DNA of 52,484 bases from Oceanibaculum pacificum (GTDB lineage Bacteria > Pseudomonadota > Alphaproteobacteria > Oceanibaculales > Oceanibaculaceae): assembly GCF_001618175.1 (NCBI RefSeq), contig NZ_LPXN01000057.1:1-52484 (forward strand). The letters are read 5' to 3'. Numbering within the stretch: position 1 is the first letter of the stretch; each line of letters begins with the position of its first letter. Shown in pieces: positions 1 to 8,503 of this stretch. The position numbers were made by a program, and so were the translations under genes. The notes under the pieces were generated by a model. That model ran no database searches. It saw only the letters and a program-made list of their open reading frames with translations, and was not told the origin of the DNA.

Positions 1-69
1 CTGGCCGGGCTGGCGCTGCTGGCCGCCTCGCTGGCCGGCATGGTCAAACGCTTCTTGCGGTCGCGGTGA
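1..69 (+). CDS. C-terminal end of a membrane protein (partial)
   Basis: An open frame runs from the first base of the window to a TGA at 67-69 and encodes about 22 residues. They are an alanine/leucine-rich hydrophobic stretch followed by a basic tail (VKRFLRSR). This looks like the last transmembrane helix and cytoplasmic tail of an integral membrane protein such as a transporter permease. The family cannot be identified from so short a piece. It is on the same strand as the MarR gene 50 bases downstream. Confidence 0.5.
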   Translation: MAGLALLAASLAGMVKRFLRSR

Positions 70-118
70 AGTCGCGCTGATGTTGGACCCGTCATTAACG
101 ATAAGAACAGGACAAGAC

Positions 119-628
119 ATGTCTGTCGTAAAGGCGGGAAAAACCCAGGATATCGACCAGGACCACACCTGGCGCGGCGGGCCGCTGCAAGGCCGGCCGG
201 GCTTTCTGATCAGGCGGCTGCACCAGATCCACACCGCGCTGTTCACCCAGGAGATCGGCGAGGAGAAGATCACCCCGATCATGTATTCCGTGCTGTCGGC
301 CCTGTCGCAGACCGGGCCGGTGGACCAGACCACGCTGGCCCGGGCGGTGGCCATCGACAAGACCAACATGGCCGACATTCTGGAGCGACTACGCAAGCGC
401 GGGCTGATCCGCCGCCGGGTCGCGCCGAAGGATCGCCGCGTGCGGCTCACCGTGCTGACCGACGAGGGCCGCGCGCTGCTCGACCGCGTCGACGCGAAGG
501 CGGAGCGGGCGCATCTGCGCACCGTGGAGGATCTGCCGCCGGGCGAGCAGGCGCAGCTCGTCGCGCTGATGATGCGCATCATCGACGCCAAGGATTCCCT
601 GCAAGACGGATCGGACGCCGTCGATTGA
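119..628 (+). CDS. MarR-family transcriptional regulator
   Basis: This is a 169-residue winged-helix repressor of the MarR family, which usually binds palindromic operators as a dimer and releases DNA when it meets a small ligand. The segment around residues 55-115 reads as the family's HTH and wing (TLARAVAIDKTNMADILERLRKRGLIRRRVAPKDRRVRLTVLTDEG, quoted here in two halves: TLARAVAIDKTNMADILERL and RKRGLIRRRVAPKDRRVRL). I chose the ATG at 119 because AGGAC at 109-113 lies five bases upstream; the ATG at 80 has no clear ribosome binding site. It precedes the DUF1116 gene by 27 bases on the same strand, so that gene is its most likely regulatory target or operon partner. The ligand is unknown. 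Confidence 0.85.
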   Translation: MSVVKAGKTQDIDQDHTWRGGPLQGRPGFLIRRLHQIHTALFTQEIGEEKITPIMYSVLSALSQTGPVDQTTLARAVAIDKTNMADILERLRKRGLIRRRVAPKDRRVRLTVLTDEGRALLDRVDAKAERAHLRTVEDLPPGEQAQLVALMMRIIDAKDSLQDGSDAVD

Positions 629-655
629 CGTCCCTGTAAGCGAAGAGAGAAGCCT

Positions 656-1780
656 TTGACCGGATCGACGCCCGCCACCCTGCAATCCTACGAACGGCTG
701 CTGGCCGTCGAGCCTGTTCTCAGCCGCATCGCGCCGCTGGGCGCGCTGGTGCCGGGCCTGCCGGAAAAGACGCTGTTTCATGCCGGCCCGCCCTTCGCCG
801 GCCCGCTGCCGGCGCCGATGCGCAACAGCGCCCTTGCGGTGATCCTGCATGAAGGCTGGGCCGATACGCCGGAAGCCGCCGCCAAGGCGCTGTCCTCCGG
901 CGCGGTGAGGCTGTCGCCGGCGCAGGATATTGGCGTGGTCACGCCGCTGGCCTTCATCCTCGGCCCCAGCGTCTATTGCCTGGGGGTGAGCGATGCGAAA
1001 ACCGGGGCAGTGAAATATTCGCCGCTGAATGACGGCCCGCTGCCGGATTGCCTGCGGCTCGGCACCGGAAGGCCGGCGGGGCTGGCGCTGCTGCGCAGCC
1101 TGACGGAGGGCATCGGCGCGGACCTGGCGGCGAATCTGAAGCCCACGCCGCTGCTGCCGGTGCTGGCCAAAGGGCTGGCCGGCGGCGACGATCTGCATGG
1201 CAGGGTGATGGCCGCCCAGGCTGAAGTGCGCGGCTTCTTCGGCCCCGGCCTGAAACCGGAGAGCGAGGCCTATCTCACCCAGGCCAACCAGTTCGTGCTG
1301 AATGTGATCATGGCGGCGGCCGCGCTGATGATCGGCGCGGGGGCAGGGGTGCCGGGCAGCGGGATGGTGGTGGCCAGCGCCGGCAACGGGGTGCAGCACG
1401 GCTACAAGCTGGCGGGCGAGCCGGATCGCTGGATCGTCCGGCCGGCCAACCGCCCGATCGGCGGCCGCATGCCGGGACACGCGGAATCGAAGCCATTGCC
1501 GGCCATCGGCGACAGCGCGGTGATCGACGCGCTGGGGCTGGGGGCGGCCTGCCTGCGCTTCGCGCCCGATCTGGCGGGGCTGAAGGATCATGTCGATGCG
1601 GCCTATTTCACCGAAGCGGCGCATGACGCCTTCATCGGCCCGCATCCGGCCCTGCCGGGGGTGAAGGTCGGGCTGGATTTGACGCGCCCGCGCGCCTGCC
1701 TCGGCGTGATGCTCGGCATGGTGGGGGAGAAAGGCACCGAAGGGCTGATCGGCCGGGGCGTGGCGCCGTGGCCGGAATAG
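656..1780 (+). CDS. DUF1116 family protein (AllG/YlbE-like)
   Basis: This 374-residue protein resembles DUF1116. That family includes AllG (YlbE), a subunit of the oxamate carbamoyltransferase complex in enterobacterial allantoin catabolism. The central run from NQFVLNVIMAAAALMIGAGA through GMVVASAGNGVQHGYKLAG to PDRWIVRPANRPIG has the family's look of a hydrophobic helix followed by a GNG...G.W...PA motif. The start is a TTG at 656 with GAGAGAAG just upstream; no ATG lies near it. It is somewhat short for the family. No AllH, FdrA or carbamate kinase partner is present nearby, so a role in oxamate metabolism is not established. The stop codon faces the Rieske gene two bases away. Confidence 0.6.
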   Translation: MTGSTPATLQSYERLLAVEPVLSRIAPLGALVPGLPEKTLFHAGPPFAGPLPAPMRNSALAVILHEGWADTPEAAAKALSSGAVRLSPAQDIGVVTPLAFILGPSVYCLGVSDAKTGAVKYSPLNDGPLPDCLRLGTGRPAGLALLRSLTEGIGADLAANLKPTPLLPVLAKGLAGGDDLHGRVMAAQAEVRGFFGPGLKPESEAYLTQANQFVLNVIMAAAALMIGAGAGVPGSGMVVASAGNGVQHGYKLAGEPDRWIVRPANRPIGGRMPGHAESKPLPAIGDSAVIDALGLGAACLRFAPDLAGLKDHVDAAYFTEAAHDAFIGPHPALPGVKVGLDLTRPRACLGVMLGMVGEKGTEGLIGRGVAPWPE

Positions 1781-1789
1781 GGCTATTCC
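1774..1789. repeat. Palindrome holding two convergent stop codons
   Basis: GGAATAG (1774-1780), GG, CTATTCC (1783-1789) is a perfect 7-base inverted repeat. The TAG ending the DUF1116 gene and the TAG ending the Rieske gene are its inner ends. It could form a short hairpin in either transcript, but there is no T tract, so a terminator role is weak. Confidence 0.4.
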
Positions 1790-2112
1790 AGCGGCGTCAG
1801 CGGATCGGGCAGCAGGATGACGCCATCCTCGATGCGGGTGGCGAAGCGCTGCAACGCCGGCAGCCGCCAGCCGGGGCCGCAGGCGCCGTCGGCCAGATTG
1901 AACCGGGCCTGGTGATGCGGGCAGTGCAGCCAGCCATCGGCGATGCGGCCGAAACCCAGCCGTGCCGCCTGGTGCGGGCACAGCCCCTGATAGGCCGTCA
2001 CGGCATCGCCCTGGCGCAGCAGCACCACCAGCCGGCCGCCGGCCAGCGCTTCCCGCGGCTTGCCCGGCGTCAGCGCGTCGAGCCGGGCCACCGCCTGCCA
2101 GCCTTCGATCAT
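1783..2112 (-). CDS. Rieske [2Fe-2S] ferredoxin
   Basis: A 109-residue single-domain Rieske protein, the soluble electron-transfer type that feeds oxygenases. The cluster ligands are visible as Cys45-Pro-His47 and Cys64-Pro-His-His67, separated by 16 residues, in the motifs LCPHQAARLG and LHCPHHQARFN. I chose the ATG at 2112 because GAGGA sits just upstream and the protein then begins MIEGWQAVARLDAL, as short Rieske ferredoxins usually do. An ATG at 2142 would overlap the divergent phosphoribosyltransferase gene. The two genes start 28 bases apart on opposite strands and so probably share a control region. The partner oxygenase is not adjacent; the PhyH dioxygenase downstream would not normally need one. 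Confidence 0.85.
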   Translation of the reverse strand: MIEGWQAVARLDALTPGKPREALAGGRLVVLLRQGDAVTAYQGLCPHQAARLGFGRIADGWLHCPHHQARFNLADGACGPGWRLPALQRFATRIEDGVILLPDPLTPLE

Positions 2113-2140
2113 TCCATCCTCATCGCGCACAGGTAAATCC

Positions 2141-2878
2141 ATGGCCATCCCGCCGGAGCAGGATGATTTCGTCAAGCCGACCACCGGCTTCTGGCAGGAA
2201 ATTCTGCCGGCGGACGATCCGGCGGGGCAGGCGACGCCGCCCTATCGCTACGGCTATCCCGCGCGCCTGCCGGACGGGCGGTTTCTGGTGCTCCCGCTGC
2301 GCCGCCTGCCGGATGGCAGCCGGGCTGTCGCCTCGCTGATCGCCAACCAGGCCAGCTTCACGGTTACCGATGCGCTGGCCGGCTTCATGGCGCGACAGGC
2401 GCGCGACGCCGGGGCGGAGCTGGTCGTCGGCGTGCCGACGCTGGGGCTGGTCTTCGCGCCGCTGGTCGCCCGGCTGCTCGGTCATACGCATTACCTGCCG
2501 CTGGGGTATTCGCGGAAATTCTGGTATCGCGACGAGCTGTCGGAGCCGGTGCGGTCGATCACCAGCCCGGACCGCGCCAAATCGGTCTTCATCGATCCCA
2601 ACATGCTGCCGCGCCTGCGCGGCAGGCGCATCGCGCTGGTCGACGATGCGGTGTCCAGCGGCACCACGCTGCTGTCGGTGCTGGAACTGCTTGGCCGGCT
2701 GGAATGCGAGGTCGCCGCCGTGATCGTGGCGATGCGCCAGGGCGTGGCCTGGCGCGCCCGGCTGAACGAGCGCAATCCCGCCCTGGCCCCGCTGGTGCGC
2801 GGCGCCTTCGCCGCCCCGATCTTCGAGCGGGTAGAGGGCGGCTGGGGGCCGATGCCGGGCACGCTGGATATCGGCTAG
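2141..2878 (+). CDS. Phosphoribosyltransferase family protein
   Basis: A 245-residue type I phosphoribosyltransferase. The PRPP-binding loop is clear at about residues 165-177 (ALVDDAVSSGTTLLSVL), preceded by a Rossmann-like strand (GAELVVGVPTLGLVFAPLVA). Such enzymes attach or remove phosphoribose on purines, pyrimidines or related bases. The substrate-defining hood at the ends (YRYGYPARLPDGRFLVLPLR, FERVEGGWGPMPGTLDIG) does not let me name the base. The ATG at 2141 is preceded by AGG at 2131-2133. Its stop overlaps the convergent PhyH gene's stop by four bases. Confidence 0.85.
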   Translation: MAIPPEQDDFVKPTTGFWQEILPADDPAGQATPPYRYGYPARLPDGRFLVLPLRRLPDGSRAVASLIANQASFTVTDALAGFMARQARDAGAELVVGVPTLGLVFAPLVARLLGHTHYLPLGYSRKFWYRDELSEPVRSITSPDRAKSVFIDPNMLPRLRGRRIALVDDAVSSGTTLLSVLELLGRLECEVAAVIVAMRQGVAWRARLNERNPALAPLVRGAFAAPIFERVEGGWGPMPGTLDIG

Positions 2879-3702
2879 ACCCGCCCGGCCTTCGCGGCCT
2901 GCTGGATTTCCTTGCTCTGATAGCGGCCCCACATATCGGTCAGGAATTGCAGGGTCTTGGGGTCCAGATCGATGCGCGGCACCGGGTCGGCGTCCCAATG
3001 GCCGTGTCTGTCCTCGCCGCGCACCAGCAGCGCCGTGCGCCGGCCCAGGGTCGAGGCGACATGCGCGCCGATATAGAAGAAGGCCAGGCCGATGCGCCGG
3101 TCGTCGGTGAAATTGCCCAGGCTGCCATGCGCGGTGCGGACATGATGCATGGAGAACTCGCCCGGCTCCAGCTCCAGATAGGCCGCCTTGTCGTCGTCCA
3201 GCCCGTGGATGGTCTGGCCGCGCGCCAGCAAATTCTGCGGATCGTAGGTCTCGTCATGCTCGTATTCCGGGCCGAGATGCGAGCCGGGCAGCACCCGCAG
3301 GCAGCCATTCGCCTTGTTGCTGGGCGTGAAGGCGACCCAGACGGTAACCGAATCGTTCGGCGTCAGCCCGTAATAGGCGGAATCCTGGTGCCAGGAGACG
3401 AATTTGCTGCTCTGCGCCGATTTCGCGAACATGGAGGAGCCGAACAGCAGGATGTCCGGCCCCAGCAGCGATTCCACCGCATCCAGGATTGCCGGATGCC
3501 GGGCGAGATCGGTCATCCAGGGCGACACCATATGCGCCTTGATCTTCATGCGGACATTGCAATCCTCGCCCAGCGTTTCCTCGAACGCTTCAATGCGGGC
3601 GCGGAACTCCGCCGCATGGGCGGCGGAGATGGCGCGTTTCTTCACGAAATAGCCTTGCGACTGGAAATGCGCGACTTCCGCCGCGGTCAGACTGCCGGTC
3701 AT
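2875..3702 (-). CDS. Phytanoyl-CoA dioxygenase (PhyH) family protein
   Basis: A 275-residue non-haem Fe(II)/2-oxoglutarate dioxygenase of the PhyH family. The iron triad is visible as His105-x-Asp107 in SWHQDSAYYG and His192 in RTAHGSLGN, with Arg203 placed to bind 2-oxoglutarate. The core after the HxD (VTVWVAFTPSNKANGCLRVLPGSH) is typical of the family. PhyH proteins hydroxylate very varied small molecules, so the substrate is unknown. It starts 19 bases after the substrate-binding-protein gene on the same strand, with AAGGGA upstream of the ATG. It is therefore probably the last gene of that transcription unit and may act on the imported compound. Confidence 0.9.
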   Translation of the reverse strand: MTGSLTAAEVAHFQSQGYFVKKRAISAAHAAEFRARIEAFEETLGEDCNVRMKIKAHMVSPWMTDLARHPAILDAVESLLGPDILLFGSSMFAKSAQSSKFVSWHQDSAYYGLTPNDSVTVWVAFTPSNKANGCLRVLPGSHLGPEYEHDETYDPQNLLARGQTIHGLDDDKAAYLELEPGEFSMHHVRTAHGSLGNFTDDRRIGLAFFYIGAHVASTLGRRTALLVRGEDRHGHWDADPVPRIDLDPKTLQFLTDMWGRYQSKEIQQAAKAGRV

Positions 3703-3721
3703 GGTCGATTGTCCCTTAGCG

Positions 3722-4924
3722 TCAATTCAGCTTCATCTCGGCCGAGGCGATGGCGGCCGGGGCCAGCACCACCGGCTTGCCACCCTGAATCTGGATGATC
3801 GGCAGGTCGCGATTGTCGTTCAGCCCGTCGGCGCGGAACTTGATCGGGCCGTAGAAAGTCTTGATGTCCAGCTCGGTCAGCGCCTTGCGGACAGCCTCGC
3901 GGTCCAGCGTGCCGGCCTTCTCGATGGCCTTCTGCAGGGTGATCAGCGCGGCGGCCGAGGAGGCGTGCACATAATCCGGCTCCTGGCCCGAGGCGGCCAG
4001 CACCTCGTCGTAGAACGCCTTGGTCGTGCCGAACACGTCGTCGCCCTCATAGGCGGCGGAATAATGCCACCAGGAGGCGCTGGTGATGTTCTCCGCCAGC
4101 GGGCCCAGCGTATCCACGAACTCCTTGTAGGCCGGCCCGGTGATCATGGTGACGATGGGGGCCTTCAGGCCCAGGTCGGACATCTGCTTGGCGACCAGCA
4201 CCAGGTCGGCGGTGTAGCCGGTGACGTAGATCCAGTCGGGCGCCGCCGACTTCATGCTGGTGATGGCGGTGGCGTGATCCATCGTGCCGACCGGGTACAG
4301 CTCGTTATAGACGACGCTGAGGCCGGCCTTCTCCGCGCCCTTTGCCATCAGGCTGGCCATGATCTTGGGAAACACGTCGTCGCGGCCCAGAATGGCGATC
4401 TTCTTCACATCCGGCTTGGCCTTGCGGAACACGTCCAGCATGCCGTCGATCAGCCCGCTGGAGGGGGCGAGGGTGCCGAACAGGAAGCGGAAGCCCTGAT
4501 CGTGCACCGGCTCCGACGAGGCGACGGCGACGATCGGCACGCCATAGCGCTCGGCCACGGCGGCGGTGATCTTGGTGTGGCCGGAGCCGAAGGGGGCGGT
4601 CAGGAAATCCACCTTGTCGTCGGTGATCAGCTTCTCGGCCAGCTGGCCGGCGCGCTTGCCGTCGGTCTGGTAGTCGTAGGTCACCAGCTCCACCGGCAGC
4701 TTGCGGTCGCCGACCTGGATGCCGCCGACCGCGTTGATCCGCTTCAGCCACAGATCGTAGGCCAGCTTCTGCTTGGCGCCCTCGGACGCCAGCGCGCCGG
4801 TGAGCGCCAGGGGCGAGCCGATGCGGATGGCATCGGCCGCCTGCGCCGCACCGGCAAGGCCGGCGAACAGGCCGAGGGCAAGTGCGGCGGAGCGAAGGAG
4901 CCTGCGGGATTTCTGCTGTTGCAT
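3722..4924 (-). CDS. LIV-type ABC transporter substrate-binding protein 1
   Basis: A 400-residue periplasmic binding protein of the Peripla_BP_6 (LivK-like) family. Residues 1-29 form a signal peptide ending AQA, before ADAIRIGSPLALTGALASEG. The ATG at 4924 was chosen because GGGAAAGG lies just upstream; a longer in-frame extension has no signal-peptide character. The protein is clearly paralogous to the one at 8565-9779: both carry YDYQTDGKRAGQLAEKLITD and FGSGHTKI, followed by the same ...VFPK...YNELY..GTMDH pattern. It sits downstream of livF, separated by 226 bases with hairpins, so it may have its own promoter. The ligand could be an amino acid, amide or aromatic acid. Confidence 0.9.
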   Translation of the reverse strand: MQQQKSRRLLRSAALALGLFAGLAGAAQAADAIRIGSPLALTGALASEGAKQKLAYDLWLKRINAVGGIQVGDRKLPVELVTYDYQTDGKRAGQLAEKLITDDKVDFLTAPFGSGHTKITAAVAERYGVPIVAVASSEPVHDQGFRFLFGTLAPSSGLIDGMLDVFRKAKPDVKKIAILGRDDVFPKIMASLMAKGAEKAGLSVVYNELYPVGTMDHATAITSMKSAAPDWIYVTGYTADLVLVAKQMSDLGLKAPIVTMITGPAYKEFVDTLGPLAENITSASWWHYSAAYEGDDVFGTTKAFYDEVLAASGQEPDYVHASSAAALITLQKAIEKAGTLDREAVRKALTELDIKTFYGPIKFRADGLNDNRDLPIIQIQGGKPVVLAPAAIASAEMKLN

Positions 4925-5082
4925 GTTCGTGCCTTTCCCTGTTTGACCGCGCCCGGGCAACGGCGCGGGCGGCCGCGTTTTCCCCTGGCGGCCGGATTGG
5001 AAAGAGCAGCAATCCGCATGCCAGTTTATCGGGCTTCGGCAAATAGTCGTAAATGCAACAGTTATAGCCTCTATGAATGCAA

Positions 5083-5104
5083 ATGGGGTGCCGAGGCACC
5101 CCAT
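5083..5104 (-). terminator. Hairpin after livF, possible terminator
   Basis: ATGGGGTGC (5083-5091) pairs with GCACCCCAT (5096-5104) around CGAG. A second stem, CGCCGA (5108-5113) with TCGGCG (5119-5124), lies between it and livF. The run after the first stem on the minus strand is only modestly T-rich. It could end or attenuate the livHMGF transcript before the next binding-protein gene. Confidence 0.5.
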
Positions 5105-5150
5105 GCGCGCCGATTAATTCGGCGTCATTCGCTCATGGATTAGGCAATCC

Positions 5151-5867
5151 TCAAATGCCCATATAGGCTTCGCGGATGCGGGCGTTCTGGCCGAGATCGG
5201 CGGTGGTGCCGGCCATCGAGACGCGGCCTGTCTCGATGACGAAGGCATGGCGGGCGATGTCGAAGGCGGTCATCACATCCTGCTCGACCAGCAGGATGGT
5301 CAGGCCGGTCTTGTTGATCTCGATCAGCGCGTCGCCCAGCTTCTCCACCAGGCGTGGGGCGAGACCCAGCGACAGCTCGTCGATCATCAGCAGCTTCGGG
5401 CGCGACAGCAGGCCGCGGCCGATGGCGCACATCTGCTGCTCGCCGCCGGACAGGGTGGTGGCGTCCTGCCGCCGCCTTTCCTTCAGGATCGGGAACAGGT
5501 CGTAGACGAAATTCAGGTCGGATTCGATCTCCGGCGTGTCGCGGCGCAGATAGGCGCCCAGCAGCAGATTATCGTGCACCGACAGGCCCTTGAACAGGCG
5601 GCGGCCCTCCGGCACATGGGCGATGCCGCGCGTCAGGATGGCATCGGGCGCAAGGCCGCCAATCTCCTCCCCCGCCAGCTTGATGCTGCCGGCCCGGGGC
5701 TTCAACAGGCCGCTGATGGTGCGCAGCAGGGTGGTCTTGCCGGCCCCGTTGGAGCCGACGATGCAGGTGATGCCGCCATGCTCCACCGCGACCGAGATGT
5801 CCCACAGCACCTGCACGTCGCCATAGCCGGATTGCAGCGACTGGATGGTCAGAAAAGCCTCAGACAT
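5151..5867 (-). CDS. livF: LIV-type ABC transporter ATP-binding protein LivF
   Basis: A 238-residue ABC ATPase, one of the two nucleotide-binding subunits of the transporter. Walker A is GSNGAGKTT, the signature is LSGGEQQMCAIGRGL and Walker B is LLMIDELSLGLAP. The length and the tail (TTADLGQNARIREAYMGI) match LivF. The start codon overlaps the end of livG by eight bases, so the two are translationally coupled. It is the last gene of the continuous livHMGF block. Confidence 0.92.
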   Translation of the reverse strand: MSEAFLTIQSLQSGYGDVQVLWDISVAVEHGGITCIVGSNGAGKTTLLRTISGLLKPRAGSIKLAGEEIGGLAPDAILTRGIAHVPEGRRLFKGLSVHDNLLLGAYLRRDTPEIESDLNFVYDLFPILKERRRQDATTLSGGEQQMCAIGRGLLSRPKLLMIDELSLGLAPRLVEKLGDALIEINKTGLTILLVEQDVMTAFDIARHAFVIETGRVSMAGTTADLGQNARIREAYMGI

Positions 5868-6639
5868 GGCTGGTCGCTCCCTGGCTCGTGCTGGCAGCCG
5901 TACCGAAGCGGGCGGCGAATTTAGCCCCCAGATAGGCCTCGATGACGCGCGGATCGTTGACCACGGCGGTGGGGTCGCCCTGCGCGATCAATTCGCCATG
6001 ATGCAGCACCAGGATGCGCTGCGAGACCGAGAGCACGACCTTCATCAGATGCTCGATGATGACGATGGTGATGCCGCGCGCCGCGATCTTGCGAATGAGG
6101 TCGAGCGCGCCGTCGATCTCGGCGGCGTTCAGCCCGGCATTCACCTCGTCCAGCAGCAGCACCTTGGGCTTCATCGCCAGGCTCTTGGCCAGCTCCAGCC
6201 GCTTTCGGTTGGGCAGGCTGAGCAGGGCGGCCGGCGTGTCGGCGACAGGGCCGAGACCGACGAAATCAAGCTCCTGCCGGGCGGCGTCCAGCGCCGCGCC
6301 CATCGCCGCGTGGCCGCCGCCGAACAGCGAGCCGGCGGCGACATTCTCCAGCACCGTCATGGCCGGGAAGGGCTGGACGATCTGGAAGGTGCGGGCGAGG
6401 CCGCGCCGGGCCGCCTGGAACGGCTTCTGCCGGCTGACATCCTGCCCGGCGAAGATCACCTTGCCGCCGGTCAGCTTGTGCACGCCGGTGATCAGATTGA
6501 CCAGCGTGGTCTTGCCGGCGCCGTTCGGGCCGATCAGCCCGACAATCTCGCCCTCGCTCAGAGTGAAGGAGACGTCGTTGACGGCGCGGATGCCGCCGAA
6601 CGCCTTGCTGACGTTCTCCAGGCGCAGTATCTCGGTCAT
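5860..6639 (-). CDS. livG: LIV-type ABC transporter ATP-binding protein LivG
   Basis: A 259-residue ABC ATPase of the LivG type. Walker A is GPNGAGKTTLVNLITG and Walker B is VLLLDEVNAGLNAAE. The stretch where LivG proteins usually carry L.YG.QRR.EIAR reads LLSLPNRKRLELAKSL, so the signature glycine is missing. The stop overlaps livF by eight bases and the start overlaps livM by four (ATGA). It partners LivF to power LivHM in the inner membrane. Confidence 0.92.
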   Translation of the reverse strand: MTEILRLENVSKAFGGIRAVNDVSFTLSEGEIVGLIGPNGAGKTTLVNLITGVHKLTGGKVIFAGQDVSRQKPFQAARRGLARTFQIVQPFPAMTVLENVAAGSLFGGGHAAMGAALDAARQELDFVGLGPVADTPAALLSLPNRKRLELAKSLAMKPKVLLLDEVNAGLNAAEIDGALDLIRKIAARGITIVIIEHLMKVVLSVSQRILVLHHGELIAQGDPTAVVNDPRVIEAYLGAKFAARFGTAASTSQGATSHV

Positions 6640-7601
6640 GCTGCCTCCACCCGGTCAGCAGGGGATTTGCGACGGAACAGCCGGCGGTAATCCAGCTTCA
6701 GGATGCCGCTGGGCAGGAAGAAGATCAGGAACACAATGATGCCGCCCAGGATGGCGCGGTTCCATTCCAGGAAATTGGCCCAGAAGAACTCCTCCAGCAG
6801 CACGAACAGCCCGGCCCCGACGATCGGCCCGAACACCGTGCCCGCCCCGCCCAGCAGCACCATCACCGGCACCTTCACCGTGAGCAGGATGGAGAAGCTG
6901 TCGGTCGGGTCGATATAGCCGACCCAGGAGGCGTAGACCGCGCCCACCGTGCCGCAGAACAGCGCGGACAGGGCATAGCCGAGGATCTTGTAGCGCGTGG
7001 TGTCGATACCGACCATGTCGGCCGCGTCCTCGTTCTGGTTGATGCAGCGCAGCCCGAAGCCAAGGCGCGAGCGGTCGACCAGCAGCGTGGCGATGAAGGC
7101 CAGCAGCATGATCCCCAGCATGACGTACAGCACCGTCGACGCCACCCGGTCCGGCCCGCCCGAGAGCAGCGGCACGTTCAGCCCGTCGCCGCCGCCGGTC
7201 AGGCTGCCCCAGGAGGAGATGACGAGGCGCACCACCTCGACGATGGCGATGGAGCCGATGGCGAAATAATGCCCCTTCAGGCGCAGGATGATCGTCCCCA
7301 GCGCCGCGGCGAAGGCGGTGACGAATAGCGTCGCCAGCAGCCAGGCCAGCACCAGCGGCACGCCGTGGCGCTGCGACAGCGCGCCGACATAGCAGCCCAG
7401 CCCGAAGAAGGCAGCGGTGGAGAAGGAGGGATAGCCGGCGAAGCCGCCGATGAAGTTCCAGGACAGCGCCAGCGCCGAATACATCGCCACCGTGATGGCG
7501 ACGCGCACGGTGTAATTATCCGCGATGAACGGGGTGACGGCCAGCAGCGCGAACCAGCCGGCCAGGGCTGCGTAGCGCAGCGGACGGGAGAGTGTCGGCA
7601 T
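6636..7601 (-). CDS. livM: LIV-type ABC transporter permease LivM
   Basis: A 321-residue integral membrane permease with about eight to nine hydrophobic segments. The LivM hallmarks NFIGGFAGYPSFSTAAFFGLG, FAIGSIAIVEVVRLVISSWG and GGAGTVFGPIVGAGLF (ATPase-contacting region) are present. Its ATG overlaps the livH stop by one base (TAATG) and its stop overlaps livG by four bases. It forms the transmembrane pore with LivH. Confidence 0.92.
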   Translation of the reverse strand: MPTLSRPLRYAALAGWFALLAVTPFIADNYTVRVAITVAMYSALALSWNFIGGFAGYPSFSTAAFFGLGCYVGALSQRHGVPLVLAWLLATLFVTAFAAALGTIILRLKGHYFAIGSIAIVEVVRLVISSWGSLTGGGDGLNVPLLSGGPDRVASTVLYVMLGIMLLAFIATLLVDRSRLGFGLRCINQNEDAADMVGIDTTRYKILGYALSALFCGTVGAVYASWVGYIDPTDSFSILLTVKVPVMVLLGGAGTVFGPIVGAGLFVLLEEFFWANFLEWNRAILGGIIVFLIFFLPSGILKLDYRRLFRRKSPADRVEAA

Positions 7602-8461
7602 TATTCGTACCCCTTCACGCCGATCAGGCCGGTCGGCTTCACCACCAGCAGCACCAGCATCAGCACGAAACCCAGCGTGATGGCGTGCTGCGGGCCGATC
7701 AGGAAGCCGGCGAAGCTTTCGATAACGCCCAGCGCGATGCCGCCGACCAGCGCCCCGGGCACGCTGCCCAGCCCGCCGATGACGCAGATCACGAAGGCCT
7801 TGCCCAGGAAGGTGCCGGTCAGATTCGTAGTCACCGGGAACACCATGGCGAACACGGCGCCTGCCGCACCCGCCATCAGCGCGCCGATGCCGAAGGTGAT
7901 GGCGTAGATATTGTTCACCCGGATGCCCATCAGGGCCGCCGCCTGGCGGTCCATGCGCACCGCGACGATGGCCCGCCCGATGGTCGAGCCGCGCATCACC
8001 AGATAGAGCAGCCCGGTCAGGAAGAAGGCCAGGCCCATGCCCAGCACCCGGTCCATCGGCATCACCACGCCCAATATGTCGGCGCTGCCCATGTCCAGCG
8101 TCACCCGGCGCGGCGTGGCGGTGAAATACACGGTCATAAGGTTGTAGAGGATCATGTCCAGGCCGAAGGTCAGCGTCAGCGTGGTCAGCACCGGCGAGGT
8201 CACGACCTTGTTGATGAACAGATATTGCAGCGCATAGCCCAGCGCATAGAGCAGCAGGGCCACCGCCGGCAGCGCCAGGATCGGGTCGACGCCCAGATGG
8301 AACCAGGCGAAGAAGGTGAGATAACCGCCCAGGATGATGAAGGAGCCATGCAGCATGTTGATCACGTTCAACACGCCCCAGACGAGCGAGAAGCCGACGG
8401 CGATGCAGGCGTAGAGCGCGCCCAGCACGATGCCGTTGACGAGGATTTGCAGAAGGTCCAC
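7601..8461 (-). CDS. livH: LIV-type ABC transporter permease LivH
   Basis: A 286-residue integral membrane permease of the LivH family. It begins MDLLQILVNGIVLGALYACI and carries GFSLVWGVLNVINMLHGSFI and the conserved GGLGSVPGALVGGIALGVIE loop that contacts the ATPases. It lies 103 bases after the gene for substrate-binding protein 2, with a hairpin in between, and is the first gene of the tightly overlapped livHMGF block. Confidence 0.92.
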   Translation of the reverse strand: MDLLQILVNGIVLGALYACIAVGFSLVWGVLNVINMLHGSFIILGGYLTFFAWFHLGVDPILALPAVALLLYALGYALQYLFINKVVTSPVLTTLTLTFGLDMILYNLMTVYFTATPRRVTLDMGSADILGVVMPMDRVLGMGLAFFLTGLLYLVMRGSTIGRAIVAVRMDRQAAALMGIRVNNIYAITFGIGALMAGAAGAVFAMVFPVTTNLTGTFLGKAFVICVIGGLGSVPGALVGGIALGVIESFAGFLIGPQHAITLGFVLMLVLLVVKPTGLIGVKGYE

Positions 8462-8503
8462 GGCCGATACCCTTTCGCGACCCGTAGCGGATGAGGCGGA
8501 AGC

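Noticed and set aside
389-1981. A minus-strand open frame of 530 codons over the MarR and DUF1116 genes
   Set aside because: Its composition is that of a shadow frame and it runs through the coding sequence of three recognised genes.
3701-5143. A plus-strand frame of 480 codons opposite binding protein 1
   Set aside because: The repeated Gly, Gln, His and Val composition mirrors the antisense codons of the real gene.
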